In this document: piece after piece, positions 47,141 to 57,105 of the stretch
Layout of the letters: each line of letters begins with the position of its first letter
How positions within the stretch are numbered: the first letter of the stretch is position 1
Source: Humulus lupulus
Taxonomy: Eukaryota > Streptophyta > Magnoliopsida > Rosales > Cannabaceae
NCBI RefSeq assembly: GCF_963169125.1
Contig: NC_084794.1
Span: 229,969,219-230,033,218, forward strand
DNA length: 64,000 nucleotides
Reading direction: 5' to 3'
Program-made: the position numbers and the translations under genes
The notes under the pieces: model-generated
The model's database searches: none
The model's input: the letters and a program-made list of their open reading frames with translations, nothing else
Told to the model about the DNA's origin: nothing

Positions 47141-48611
47141 TGTTGACGAAGAGAACTCGTCAACGAAGTTAAGTTAGAAAAATCAAAGTGTGGTGCTTAT
47201 GAATAAAGAACTTCAAGAATCTAAACAGAAACTTAGAAAATAGTTGCCGAAGAAAAATGGAGAAAAGAACTTGTATTTCTCTTTTGTGTCCAGCTAAAGT
47301 GTTTTTTTCCAACTCCCTCCATGTGGAAGTGGGGTTCCCTTTATAGTGGGCTCTAATGGCCTTTGATACATTGTGGTCCAGGGGACCAGATGGTACACAA
47401 GTACATTGTCAGGAGAGTGGTCTCAGGGGTAGTGGTGTTGGCTCCAAGCGTAGTGGTGCTGGTGGTGGTGTCGGCTCTGACATCTGGTTAGAAGCATACA
47501 GGCCATGTCCCCTCTCCTAGTACTCCCACTACTTGTCTGGCATGAGTATTTGGATAAGACATACGGGGTCTTAAACGTCGTACCTCGTACAATATCGTAC
47601 TAGTAGGATCATTTTGAGTTATACTGGGGCTTTCACCTCTAAATGTTAGGGTCTCCATAGGTCTTCATATGAGACACCCTCTTGAGGTGTAGGGTGCGAG
47701 ACACCCGATGCACGTAGGGGTCGTGGCGCGAAACGGAGCTCTTGGATCCTTGGCGCAAGGTGCCCAAAGCACCTCAGGGCCACCCACGAGACATAGGTGA
47801 TAGATGCGCGAGACGCCTCTCATGAGGCCCTACGCACGCGGCACTGATGTTACGAGACGCCCCTCGCAAGGCCATGGTGGCGCGACACGAATGGCGCAAG
47901 ATGCCTCTCGCGAGGCCCTGCACGCGCAGCACTGATGGCGTGAGACACCCCTCGCAAGGCCCTGCGCGCGACACTGATGGCGCGAGATGCCCCTCGTGAG
48001 GCCTTGGTGGCGCGGCACAGATGGCGCAAGACGCCTCTTGCAAGGACCTACGCGCGTGACACTGATGTCATGAGACGTCCCTCGCAAGGCCCTGGTGGCG
48101 CGGAATGGATGGCATGAGACGCCTCTCGTAGGCCCTGCGCGCGCAACACTGATGGCGCAAGACACCACTCGCGAGGCCCTGGTGGCGCGACACGGATGGC
48201 GCGAGACGCCTCTCGCGAGGCCCTGCACGCGACACTGATGGCGCGAGATGCCTCTCGCGAGGCCCTGGTGGCACGACATGAATGGTGCGAGACACTTCTC
48301 GCGAGGCCCTACGTGCGTGGCACTGATGGCGTGAGACGCCCCTCGTGAGGCCCTGGTGGTACGGCACTGATGGCGCGAGATGCCCCCTCGCGAGGCCCTG
48401 GTGGCGCGACGTGTCGCGAGGTGCTGCCTGGTGTATGAGTCGTGGCCCGCTGGGTGCATGGGTCCTAGGTACGCCGAGAATAGCATTGCTTGCCTCCTTG
48501 CGAGAAGATGATGGCCCGAGGGCCTTGTGGCACAAGCATGTATTTAGGTGTTTAGGGGACCTTAACGTGTGCTTTGGACCTTTCACAAGTATGGAATTTT
48601 GAGCATCCACA
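47141..48611 (-). repeat. 3' LTR of the 13.2 kb Tat element
   Basis: 1471 bp, starting TGTTGACGAAGAG and ending GCATCCACA on the plus strand. It contains an intact minus-strand TATAAAGG word near 47340 and a GC-rich tandem array at about 47790-48420. Confidence 0.93.
47790..48420. repeat. ~44 bp GC-rich tandem array in the 3' LTR
   Basis: Units of the form GATGGCGCGAGACGCC.CTCGCGAGGCCCTG repeat every ~43-45 bp, alternating GGTGGCGCG and GCGCGCG spacers, giving an ~88 bp higher-order period. The long Arg/Ser/Ala-rich frames here on both strands are by-products of the repeat. Confidence 0.9.
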
Positions 48612-48824
48612 CTTGCCCCCCAGTCTAGGAGAGGGCCTTTCGGCGCTCTGGTAGAATTTTTGATTTGGTGTCGTGAAAGCACGGCTGATGTTTGTGGTGA
48701 TCCTTGTGATTTCTTGAGATTGATCGTGAGCCTATCGGCTTGCTTAGTGGATCTCAATCTAGGTGCCAAGCTCCCTTCTTGGCCATTGATCAGTCTTTAG
48801 GTTCGATGGTTGAGATGAGCCTGA

Positions 48825-48837
48825 GGCTCCTATAAAT
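48825..48837 (+). promoter_or_regulatory. TATA box of the antisense gene
   Basis: CCTATAAATAAGCC on the plus strand lies just inside the element from the 3' LTR and reads towards the antisense gene. A counterpart (TTATAAATAGACC) is kept at the same relative place (~31635) in the non-autonomous relative. Confidence 0.6.
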
Positions 48838-48870
48838 AAGCCTTACCATCTAGCATATTATTTACACTCA

Positions 48871-48950
48871 TTCTCCTTAGCTTAGTGGTTTTGAGATCCT
48901 TGCTCCTTTCAAGAGGTAAGGGGTTCAATCCCCCACAACCTCACTTTTTC
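48871..48950 (+). other. tRNA-like Pol III A-box/B-box pair
   Basis: TAGCTTAGTGG (48878-48888) fits the A-box TRGCNNARNGG and GGTTCAATCCC (48922-48932) fits the B-box, with the 33-base spacing of a tRNA, and a T5 run follows at 48945. The T-arm pairs (GGGG/CCCC), the anticodon-like stem pairs at 4 of 5 positions, but the acceptor ends do not pair. It is therefore not a functional tRNA. A splice-donor word GAG|GTAAGG lies inside it at 48916. Confidence 0.5.
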
Positions 48951-51643
48951 TATCTTTTCCCCTTTTTTTATTTGAGTTCATTTCTTGTATGTTCGTACCC
49001 ATGCAGGTATTTAAGGACTAAAACACCTTTTTCCTTTGTTTTTGCAGACTTGTACTTTTGACCACTTGCCTCTATTTGACCGTGACGGTGCTTTTGGCCC
49101 TCGACCTCTTTTTGACCACGACAACGCCCAATTTTACTTGCTTGAGGTATACTTTCTTTCTCCCTTATGTTTATTGGGTCCAAATTAGCACCACTCGGGA
49201 TGGGGTACTTTGGCATGAGCTCGTCGTGAGTCAACCTAATTGCATGTCCTCATTCATACCCCATAGTTGGTTATTTAGAGCACTTGAGCCTAGAGGTTTT
49301 GAGCCTATTCCTTTGTGTTTTGTAGCGATCCTCTCATTTATTTGTGAACCCTTTTTGCTTTTGGGACGAGGTCTCACGGCATGTGAAGGTCCATTCGACG
49401 CTCCTTCGGGGGTCGAGTTTGCTGACTTGTCTTCATACTCGGAGTCCCCCAAGGACAATCCTCACCATGACTACGACACCATAAGGCAGGCCCGTATTTG
49501 TCATCTTGAGCATATGGCTGAACTTAGGCATAAAATCTGGCTGGTAGAGAGAAAAATAGACTCGGTTTTGAGGGGAGATAAAGTACCTTTCCCCTTTGAC
49601 CTTAACAACCATGTAGCGAACCTTAGGGTGACCCTTTTAGATTTGCAGATGGAGTTGGAGTTTATGGAGGGAAATCTCCCGCCTGAGCCTCCTACCCCGT
49701 TTTCCTCTAATGACTGTCATGTGGCCGTCCCATCTTCTCCTCAACCCTTGTTCTCGATCTATCCTTGCTTAGCGCTTTCACACTCCTCGCCTCGATGGAA
49801 GACCCTTGCTAGGAAGAAAAAATGGAGGGTAAAATGCCCTGTTTCCATCTCACCTTTTTCTTTTGGTTTTGCAGATATGCCGAAGAGAGCGTTACGATAG
49901 GTGACTGCTGAGGATCAAGACATTGGCCCCCTGTTGGCATCCACTCTAGTGTCCCATTATGTCTGAAAATAAATTGTTGGAGATAATGGGGAACTACCGT
50001 GTTGGCTCGGAATACACGTTATACGTTCCTTTGAACAAGTGACGGGCTGATCGCCCAAGTTCAGGTTACGTGGCCATGAGCGAGCATATCTTGAAAGAGG
50101 GTGGCACAATCCCATTACACTCGTTTTTCATCACGGTTCTCAATTATTTTGACCTTTCTCTGCTCCAGTTGGCACCCAACAGCTGGCTGACCTTGAGTGG
50201 CCTCTTCATTGCGTATATGGAGCATTTCGAGCGTGCTCCTACGGCCCAAGAGGTGCATTTCATGTACAACGTCATGCCCTCTCCTAAATCCAAGGGCTTT
50301 TATTTCCTGCAAAAAAGCCTATACTTCGGTCTCCTTGATAGAGGGCTCTGTATCCAATCCAGGGTCTTGGAAGCAAGACTTCTTCTTTGTGAAGAGTCCC
50401 CTCTCTGTTCGTGAGCACTTTCGCTTAGCTCCTAGTAAGTACTTCAAGCTTCTTTTTTTTTTTGGAACTTATGTTTGTGTCGACAACTATGTTGATTGTG
50501 CAGAGAATTTTGCCACGCCTGAAGTTGTTGGGTGGGAGGCGAATGTAGTGGATAAATTTCTCGAGGCTGACCCTGCCAAAAAAAGGGCCGCATGTATTTT
50601 CACCGTGACCAAACTCAACTTCTACAAGCTGTCCCCGGTTTCTGAGCCTGAGTTGTTGTGGACTATTTTTGGAACGCGGAAGAAAAAGGCTGTTTTGGCT
50701 GAACATCACTCGGACGGGGGTGAGGCTGAGCGTGTGCCAGAGGGGATCTCCCCAGGACATGGGCAACCCCACCGACCATCTTTGTCTCCCAGGGGGTGCC
50801 CTCCATGCCGAGGACTTCGATGTTTTCCCTTAAGCTTTCCTTGATCCTGGTCATCAGGGGCTCATTTTTCTGATCTTCCTGCGCCCCCTCCTCCTTCGGC
50901 GAGCAGGTCATTTGTCCCTACCCACCCAAGCGCCCTTGGCTCGGAAGGGGTGCCCTGGGTGGGCCGCATGGTAGCCTCTTATGGGCGACGGTATGTCTAG
51001 GTCGCCAGGGATCTTCCTGAGGCTGATTGGAGTGGTCTTGGGAATTTTTCCATGTTGGAGCTCGGGGAGACTCTTGCACGTTCCGCCGCTTGGGTGAGTT
51101 CATGCATCTTACATCGGCCTTATCCCTTTTTTTTCCCTCTCTCTCTCTTTCTTTCTCTCTCTCTCTCTCTTTTTGCTTATCATTATTATTGTTATTTTTA
51201 TTATGCAGACCTATACAGTGGCTCAACGATTTGCCGACTCGGCTCAAGACCTCTCCACGTCGAATGCTGAGAGGGACCGTCTTATGGTCTAGGTCCAGGG
51301 GCTCGAGAGGGAACTTGCTGAAACCAGGCTCAAGCTAGAGAAGGCCCTGGCAAAGGCCTCTTCCTCATCAAAAAAGAAGAAGAGGGTGATTGCCAAGGCC
51401 ACGATGCTGCAGGAAAAGGTCACTTGCTTAGAGACCGAACTTGAGGGTGCAAAGGCTACCATCGCAGCGTTGCATGGGAGGGTCGCTTCCTTAGAGGCAG
51501 ACAAGGCAGATATTGAGTATAGATCCATAGAGCGCGCCCTCTACGGAGTATGGAGGCAGAATCTTGACTTCGATTTCTCCTCCTTCGTTGAGCACGCCGT
51601 TGCCTGGGCGGCTGAGTGGAACGCCCATGGCAGGAGGCCTTGA
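48916..51643 (+). pseudogene. Antisense multi-exon gene, Transposase_28-like protein
   Basis: Exons judged from splice words and frame: leader exon to 48915; intron 48916-49047 (GTAAGG..GCAG); exon to before a TTTTGCAG acceptor at 49874; coding exon 49875-50434; intron 50435-50503 (GTAAGT..GCAG, phase 1); exon 50504-51093; intron 51094-51208 (GTGAGT..GCAG, phase 0); last exon 51209-51643. The likely start is ATG 49876 (MPKRALR), then DIGPLLASTLVSHYV. A domain follows with SEHILKEGGTIPLHSFFITVL, LLQLAPNSWLTLSGLFI, GFYFLQK, SWKQDFFFV, resembling Pfam Transposase_28 ('putative gypsy type transposon'). The C-terminal part is a heptad-rich coiled coil (LERELAETRLKLEKALAKA, LETELEGAKATIAALHGRV). 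Stops at 49897, ~49963, ~50040 and ~51290 and a frameshift at the A6 run near 50310 disable this copy. Function is unknown. Confidence 0.75.
51130..51172. repeat. CT-rich microsatellite in an antisense-gene intron
   Basis: A (CT)n tract broken by a few TTT insertions lies inside the last intron and provides its polypyrimidine run. Confidence 0.9.
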
Positions 51644-52279
51644 GATTATCATTCTGCGATTTTTGCCATTTAATCCAATGCGGTTGTATGCTCATTTGAG
51701 CCCTATTTTGCTTGTAATTTCTCCGAGTCCTGTTATATTATCAAAAATCTTTTATATATATATATATACACATGTGATCATTCATCTTTATTCCTCTGTG
51801 TTCGAGGTCCTTTTGAGCCCGCACAATGGGGTTTGATAGGTCCTTTTTTTTATTTATCAGGCTTGAGGTCCTTTGGAGCCAATGCGAAGGGGTTTAATAT
51901 GTCCCTCTTTGGTGCCTCTTGATTGTTCCTATAAAGTTATATTGACCCCTTGGGTTCTAGTTATCCTTTTATATATTTTTGTGGGCGCTTATTATTTCTT
52001 GCGAGAAGCGTCCTTCTCGTCATTATTCATAGTACTATTTTTGCAAGGGTCTCTTTTAGGACCCTTTTTGGCTAGACAACTTGGTGGCCGCTCTAGGCTT
52101 ATTGGAGGGTGCTTTCCCTAGGAATTTCCTCTTGTGGAAGCATTTACTCTTATTTAGATGTTTTTCTTGTAGGACCTTTTGGTCTCCTTGATGTTCATAA
52201 GGGTAGCTAATTCTTGTGAACTCAAGCGATACCTTACAAGATCTTCTTCTTGATCTATAAGGGGTTATATATATATATA

Positions 52280-52735
52280 TAAGGGTCTCATTTAGGATCC
52301 TGAGATAAGGGGTCCTTTTAGGGTCCTCCTGATAAGGGGGTCCTTTTAGGATCCTTCTGATAGGGGGTCCTTTTAGGATCCCTCTGATATAAGGGGTCCT
52401 TTTAAGATCCTCTCCTTTGCTATATAGGTCTCGTTTAGGATCCTTAGATAAGGGGTCCTTTTAGGATCCTTTTGATATCAGGGGTCCTTTTAGGATCCTT
52501 TTGATATAATGGGTCTTTTAGGATCCTCCTGATATAAGGGTCCTTTTAGGATCCTCCTGATATAAGGGGTCCTTTTAGGATCCCTCTGATATAGGGGGTC
52601 CTTTTAGGATCCTTTTGATATAAGGGGTCCTTTTAGGATCCTTTTGATATAAGGGGTCTTTTTAGGATCCTTTTGATATAAGGGGTCTTTTAGGATCCTC
52701 CTGATAGAAGGGTCCTTTTAGGATCCTCTTCTTTG
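52280..52735. repeat. ~27 bp minisatellite, about 17 copies
   Basis: The unit is GATATAAGGGGTCCTTTTAG followed by GATCCTC or GATCCTT, with small length variants. The core TCCTTTTAGGATCC is itself nearly palindromic (GGATCC next to TCC). Lies in the 3' region of the Tat element. Confidence 0.95.
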
Positions 52736-52759
52736 CTATATATTTTGTCTCCTATCCTA

Positions 52760-52777
52760 CCCCCCCCCCCCCCCCCC
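52760..52777. repeat. C18 homopolymer
   Basis: Eighteen consecutive C (G on the element's coding strand). Runs of this length are prone to slippage and to sequencing or assembly error. Confidence 0.95.
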
Positions 52778-53013
52778 TAAGTGCTTTGTGAAATTTATTC
52801 CAGCAGGCACTTTGGTGGATGCTATAGAGAAGAAAAATAACATGTGAAGTTGCGAACAGTTTTATTCATAGCATGCAGGTTACAATGACATATATGAAAG
52901 GGTTACATCTAATTAGGAGGTTACTCGGGTAGCCTCTTTGATTCCTACCTTCTAAGTTAACATAACAAGGAACAAACTAAACATAGGTCTTCTTTGCATC
53001 GGGTGCAGAAGTC

Positions 53014-54234
53014 TCACTGGTAGTATTTCTTGAGGTATCCTGCATTCCATGCTTGAGGTATGACGGTGTTATCCATGTGGGCCAGTTTATAGGTGTTTGG
53101 TGGTATGCATTGAGCGACTTGGTAGGGTCCTTCCCAGTTCGCCCCTAGTACCCCCGCCCCCGGGTCTCGCGTGTTGGGGAGTACTTTTCTTAATACCAAG
53201 TCTCCTACCCTGAACATTCTCTCTCGCACCCTCGAGTTGTAGTACCTCGCTGCTCATTGCTGATATGTGGCTAGCCTCAGCTGTGCCCTTTCTCTCTTGG
53301 CTTCCAACAAGTCCAAATTCCCGACCAATGCTGCGATATTAGCCTGGTCATCATATGCTTGTGTGCGGATGGAGTTAATGTTCATTTTTATCGGAAGGAC
53401 AACCTCACAGCCGTAGGCTAAGGTGAAAGGCATCTCCCTAGTGGTGGAATGAGGGGTGGTCCTGTAGGCCCAGAGTACATTGGGGAGTTCCTCGACCCAG
53501 GCCCTTTTCAACTTTTCCAACTTTGTTTTCAAGATCCTTTTTAGGATCTTGTTGATGGCCTCTACTTGTCCATTGGCTTGTGGGTGTACTACTGCGGAGA
53601 AACTCCTCTTGATTCCTTTTTCCTTGCAGTATTCCTCTAATATTCCTCCTTCAAATTGCATTCCATTGTCAGAGATAATCTTGTAGGGTACTCCAAATCT
53701 GCAGACGATATATTTGTTGACAAAGGTGGTGATTTGCTTAGCCGTTATGTTGACTAAAGGCTCTGCTTCCACCCACTTAGTGAAATAATCGACTGCCACC
53801 ACTGTGTATTTAGCTCCTCCTCTTCCTATTGGCAACGCTCCAATCAAATCAATCCCCCACACAGCGAAGGGCCACAGACTGGTCATGTTCACCAGCTCAT
53901 TTGGTGACTGTCGGGGGTAATTTGCATGTCTCTGACACTTGTCACACCTTCTCACGAAGTCGCTCGTGTCCTTCTCCATGGTAGGGCAATAATACCCCTG
54001 GTAGATGGCCTTTTTTGCCGTGGACTGCCCCCCAGCATGATTTCCACATTCCCCTTCGTGTATCTCTTGTAAAAAGTTTAAAGCCTCCCCCTTATCTACG
54101 CATCGTAGGAGCGGGGTAGAGAAGCCTATTTTATATAAGGCTCCATCTACTAGGGTGTACTGAGCGGCTTTGTAAGTCAGTTTACGGGCATCTTTTTTGT
54201 CCAAAGGCAAGGTCCTGTCATTTAAGTACCTCAC
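53014..54234 (-). pseudogene. Tat-type integrase, one premature stop
   Basis: The frame 54234-53254 (326 aa) has the zinc-binding H..H/C..C (FLQEIHEGECGNHAGG, FVRRCDKCQRH) and the catalytic triad D (AVWGIDLIG), D (KIISDNGMQF) and E (NGQVEAINK), followed by RAWVEELPNVLWAYRTTPHS. A single in-frame stop after LATYQQ separates it from 53229-53014 (FRVGDLVLRKV, GANWEGPYQVAQ, GYLKKYYQ), the normal C-terminus. Integrase inserts the element DNA into the genome. With only one nonsense change this domain is nearly functional. Confidence 0.92.
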
Positions 54235-54345
54235 GATGGGTGTAAACCATTACTCCTTAGTGCTATTGACCATGTTGATCCTTTCCTGTGCTATGCTTGG
54301 CTTGGGGAGGTATTCGACCGGGATGGACTCAAGTGTGTCTTCGTC

Positions 54346-55240
54346 TTATGTGGAGGCGAGTTTCGCGAGTGCATCGATGTTTGTGTTTTGTTCCCTTGGG
54401 ATCTGTTCTATGGTGTATTTTTTGAACTGATCCAAATGCCCCTTCACCTTGGCGAGATATGCAGCCATTTTTGGACCTCTAGCTTGGTATTCACCCTTCA
54501 CCTGAAACACTACCAGTTGTGAGTCACTAAAGACATACAAATGGGTTACCTTTAACTCCCTAGCTAGCCGTAGGCCAGCCAACAACACCTTGTATTCTGC
54601 CTCATTGTTGGAAGCTTCGAATCCAAATCTCAAGGCACAATACATCTTGTGCCCCTTAGGTCCGGTCATTACTATGCCAGCGCCGACTCCTCCTTCGTTA
54701 GATGCCTCGTCTACATGGAGGCTCCATTCTTCAGGGTGCTTTTCCTCTTCATGCGCCAGTTCATTCTCTTCTATTTCTCCCTCCTCACGGGGTTGGTGTG
54801 CAAACTCGACTATAAAGTCTGCAAGTACCTGCCCGTTGATTGAGGTCCTTGGGGTGTAAGTGATGTCAAATTGACTTAATTCAATCGACAATTTTAACAA
54901 CCTTCCCAAAGTCTCTGGCTTATGCAAGACTTGACACAGATGGGTGTTTGTGAGCACCTCGATAGCATGAGCATGAAAATAGGGCCTCAACTTTCTAGAA
55001 GCCATTATCAAGGCATATGCTAACTTCTCTATTTCTCAGTACCTGGCTTCTATGTCTATTAACCGTTTGCTCACATAGTATACGGGCTGCTGGTGCTTCT
55101 TTTCTCCTTTGACCAAGGCGGCGCTTATAGCATGCTCTGATAAAGCTAGATACAAATACAACCTCTCCCCTTTTTCTGGCTTGGCCAAAATGGGTGGTTT
55201 TCCAAGGTGCTCCTTTAGCTTGGTGAAGGCATCTTGGCAT
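54346..55240 (-). pseudogene. Tat-type RNase H plus second, archaeal-like RNase H
   Basis: 55240-55000 reads, across frames, DAFTKLKEHLGKPPIL, LYLALSEHAISAALV and VYYVSKRLIDIEARY, the RNase H-like domain attached to RT. The open frame 55011-54346 (221 aa) covers its end (LTNTHLCQVLHKPETLGRL, FDITYTPRTSINGQVLADFI). It then gives a second RNase H with all four acidic residues: LHVDEAS, NNEAEY, VFSDSQLV and NTNIDALAKLAS. A duplicated RNase H is the hallmark of the Tat lineage. Stops near 55030 and 54250 separate it from its neighbours. Confidence 0.88.
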
Positions 55241-55248
55241 TCATCATC

Positions 55249-56776
55249 CTAAGCGAACTTTTTGTTCCCTTTTAGGATGTTGAAGAAAGGGAGGCATTTG
55301 TCAGTAGACCTGGAGATGAACCTATTGAGGGCTGTTACTCTCCCTGTTAAGCACTGCACCTCCTCCTTGCTTCGTGGTGGGCTCATTTCCAGCAATGCCT
55401 TGATTTTTTTAGGGTTAGCCTCGATACCTCGGGAATTCACCATAAAACCCAGGAAATTTCCTGACGAAACTCTGAAGGTGCACTTGAGCGGGTTTAGCTT
55501 CATTCTAAACTTTCGAAGGGTGTCGAACATTTCCATGAGATCATTGGTGAGCTCTCCCACCTTCTTTGTCTTTACTAGCATATCGTCCACGTATACTTCC
55601 ATATTCCTTCCTATTTGATTTGCAAACATTTTGTTCACCAGCCTTTGATAAGTAGCACCTGCATTTTTTTAAACCAAAAGACATCTCTTAGTAGCAACAC
55701 AACCCCTTGTCTATTATGAACGAAGTGTGCTCTTCCTCAGCCGAGTTCATGGGCATTTGGTTGTACCCAGAATATGCATCCATGAAGCTAAGTAGTTCGT
55801 GCCCCGCTGTGGCGTCTACTAACTAGTCTATCCTAGGAAGCGGGAAGCTGTCCTTAGGGCATGCCTTATTGAGGTTAGTAAAGTCCACACAAGTCCTCCA
55901 CTTTCCGTTGGGCTTCGGGACTAGCACTGGGTTTGATACCCATAGTGGGTAAAATGCCTCTCGGATAAACCAATTTTCCTTCAACTTGTCAACCTCCTCT
56001 TTTAGGGCCGCGTATCTCTCTAGGTCCAACACTCTCCTTTTCTGCCTCACAGGCCTTGCTTTTGGGTCGATGTTCAGGTGATGGCACATGACCGCTGGGT
56101 CTATCCCTACCATGTCCTCATGACTCCAGGAAAATACGTTGAGGTTGGCTTTCAAGAATTCTACTAGCTTCTCCTTCACGTCACCCATAAGGTTTTTTCC
56201 TACCTTCAACTTTCTTAACGGCTCGTTCATGACCATGACTTTCTCTAACTCCTCTACTGGTTCAGCTCTGGGTTCTTCTGCGACTCGTGGGTCTAACTCG
56301 TGCAGATTATCGCCTTCATGCACAACCATTGCCATAGGCGTCGATGGATTTGTGGCCGTGCGAAGGGATGTGTTATAGCATTCCCTCACTTCCTTCTGCT
56401 CTCCTTTCATGCATGCTATTCCCCCGGGAGTTGGGAATTTCATAACTAAGTGGTACACAGAAGTTATCGCCTTCAATTCTCCTAGGGAAGGTCTCCCTAA
56501 TATCGCATTGAAGGCTGAGGCGCAATCTACCACAACAAAGTTTTCCATTGTGGTGGTTTGTCTGGGCTGTTCTCCCATAGTGAGGGCTAACTCGATCGCC
56601 CCTAGGGGCTGTATTGAATCTCCCTTAAATCCATACAAGGAGATACTGCAAGGCTTTAGGTGCCAGATGTTTGGTCCCATCTTCTCCAAAGCTGGGTGAT
56701 ATAAGATGTCCATAGAGCTTCTGTTATCCACCAAGACCCGATGCACCCTCATGTTTACAAGCTGGACAGTCAACAC
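55249..56776 (-). pseudogene. Tat-type protease and reverse transcriptase
   Basis: The frame 56776-55823 (317 aa) starts in the protease, where the active site reads HRVLVDNRSSMDILY, with Arg replacing the Gly of DNGSS seen in the relative at 33 kb. It continues through the linker (NVFSWSHEDMVGIDPAVMCHHLNI) into RT (NGKWRTCVDFTNLNKACPKDSFPLPRID). After a stop at 55822 it reads FMDAYSGYNQMPMN, then 55638-55249 gives the polymerase site MEVYVDDMLVKTK, NPLKCTFRVSSGNFLGFMV and VQCLTGRVTALNRFISRS. Several nonsense changes and a frameshift near 55660-55680 inactivate it. It copies the element RNA in intact relatives. Confidence 0.9.
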
Positions 56777-57105
56777 TAGGGGGTCATTATGGGGGAAATG
56801 TACACCCCGGGCGTCTTCCTCAGTTAAGGTTATTGAGTCATTTTCACCCTTAAAACTCTTCTAGGGCGTTGCTCCAAACTTAAGACGCATGGTGGTGGAC
56901 TTTGTCTGGCCTCCCTGGCATATTTATCTCGCCCCTTCCTTGATTCGCCCCCAAATTCTGGCCCTTCAACGATGGTCCTAACCTCTCCTTGTACTTCTGG
57001 GGCCACCTCTTATGCCCACGACGAGGATGCTCCTTCCTTGCAGACATATCTGCCTAAATGTCCTCTGCGTATAAGCTCCTTGATTTCTACCTTTAAATGG
57101 TTGCA

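Larger units (their letters stand above)
51644..53010 (-). other. 3' region of the Tat element between integrase and antisense gene
   Basis: Non-coding. Contains TA runs (51751-51768, 52269-52283), two copies of a TTGAGGTCCTTTTGAGCC word (51800-51885), the 27 bp minisatellite (52280-52735) and an 18-base C run (52760-52777). The two genes converge on this stretch from opposite sides. Confidence 0.6.

Noticed and set aside
47774..48769. Open frames of 218 and 233 codons on the minus strand
   Set aside because: Coded by the 44-bp LTR array and its flank; Arg/Ser/Ala repeats with no domain, and equivalent frames appear on the other strand.
48871..48943. Functional tRNA gene
   Set aside because: A-box and B-box fit, but the acceptor stem does not pair at any position and the residue after the anticodon is not a purine.
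49058..49900. 280-codon plus-strand frame treated as a stand-alone gene
   Set aside because: It runs through a TTTTGCAG acceptor at 49874 and its N-terminal half is low-complexity hydrophobic. It is better read as leader/intron sequence of the antisense gene; some internal part could still be an exon.
52280..52735. CRISPR-like direct repeats
   Set aside because: Units abut without unique spacers and vary in length, and the context is a plant retrotransposon; it is a minisatellite.
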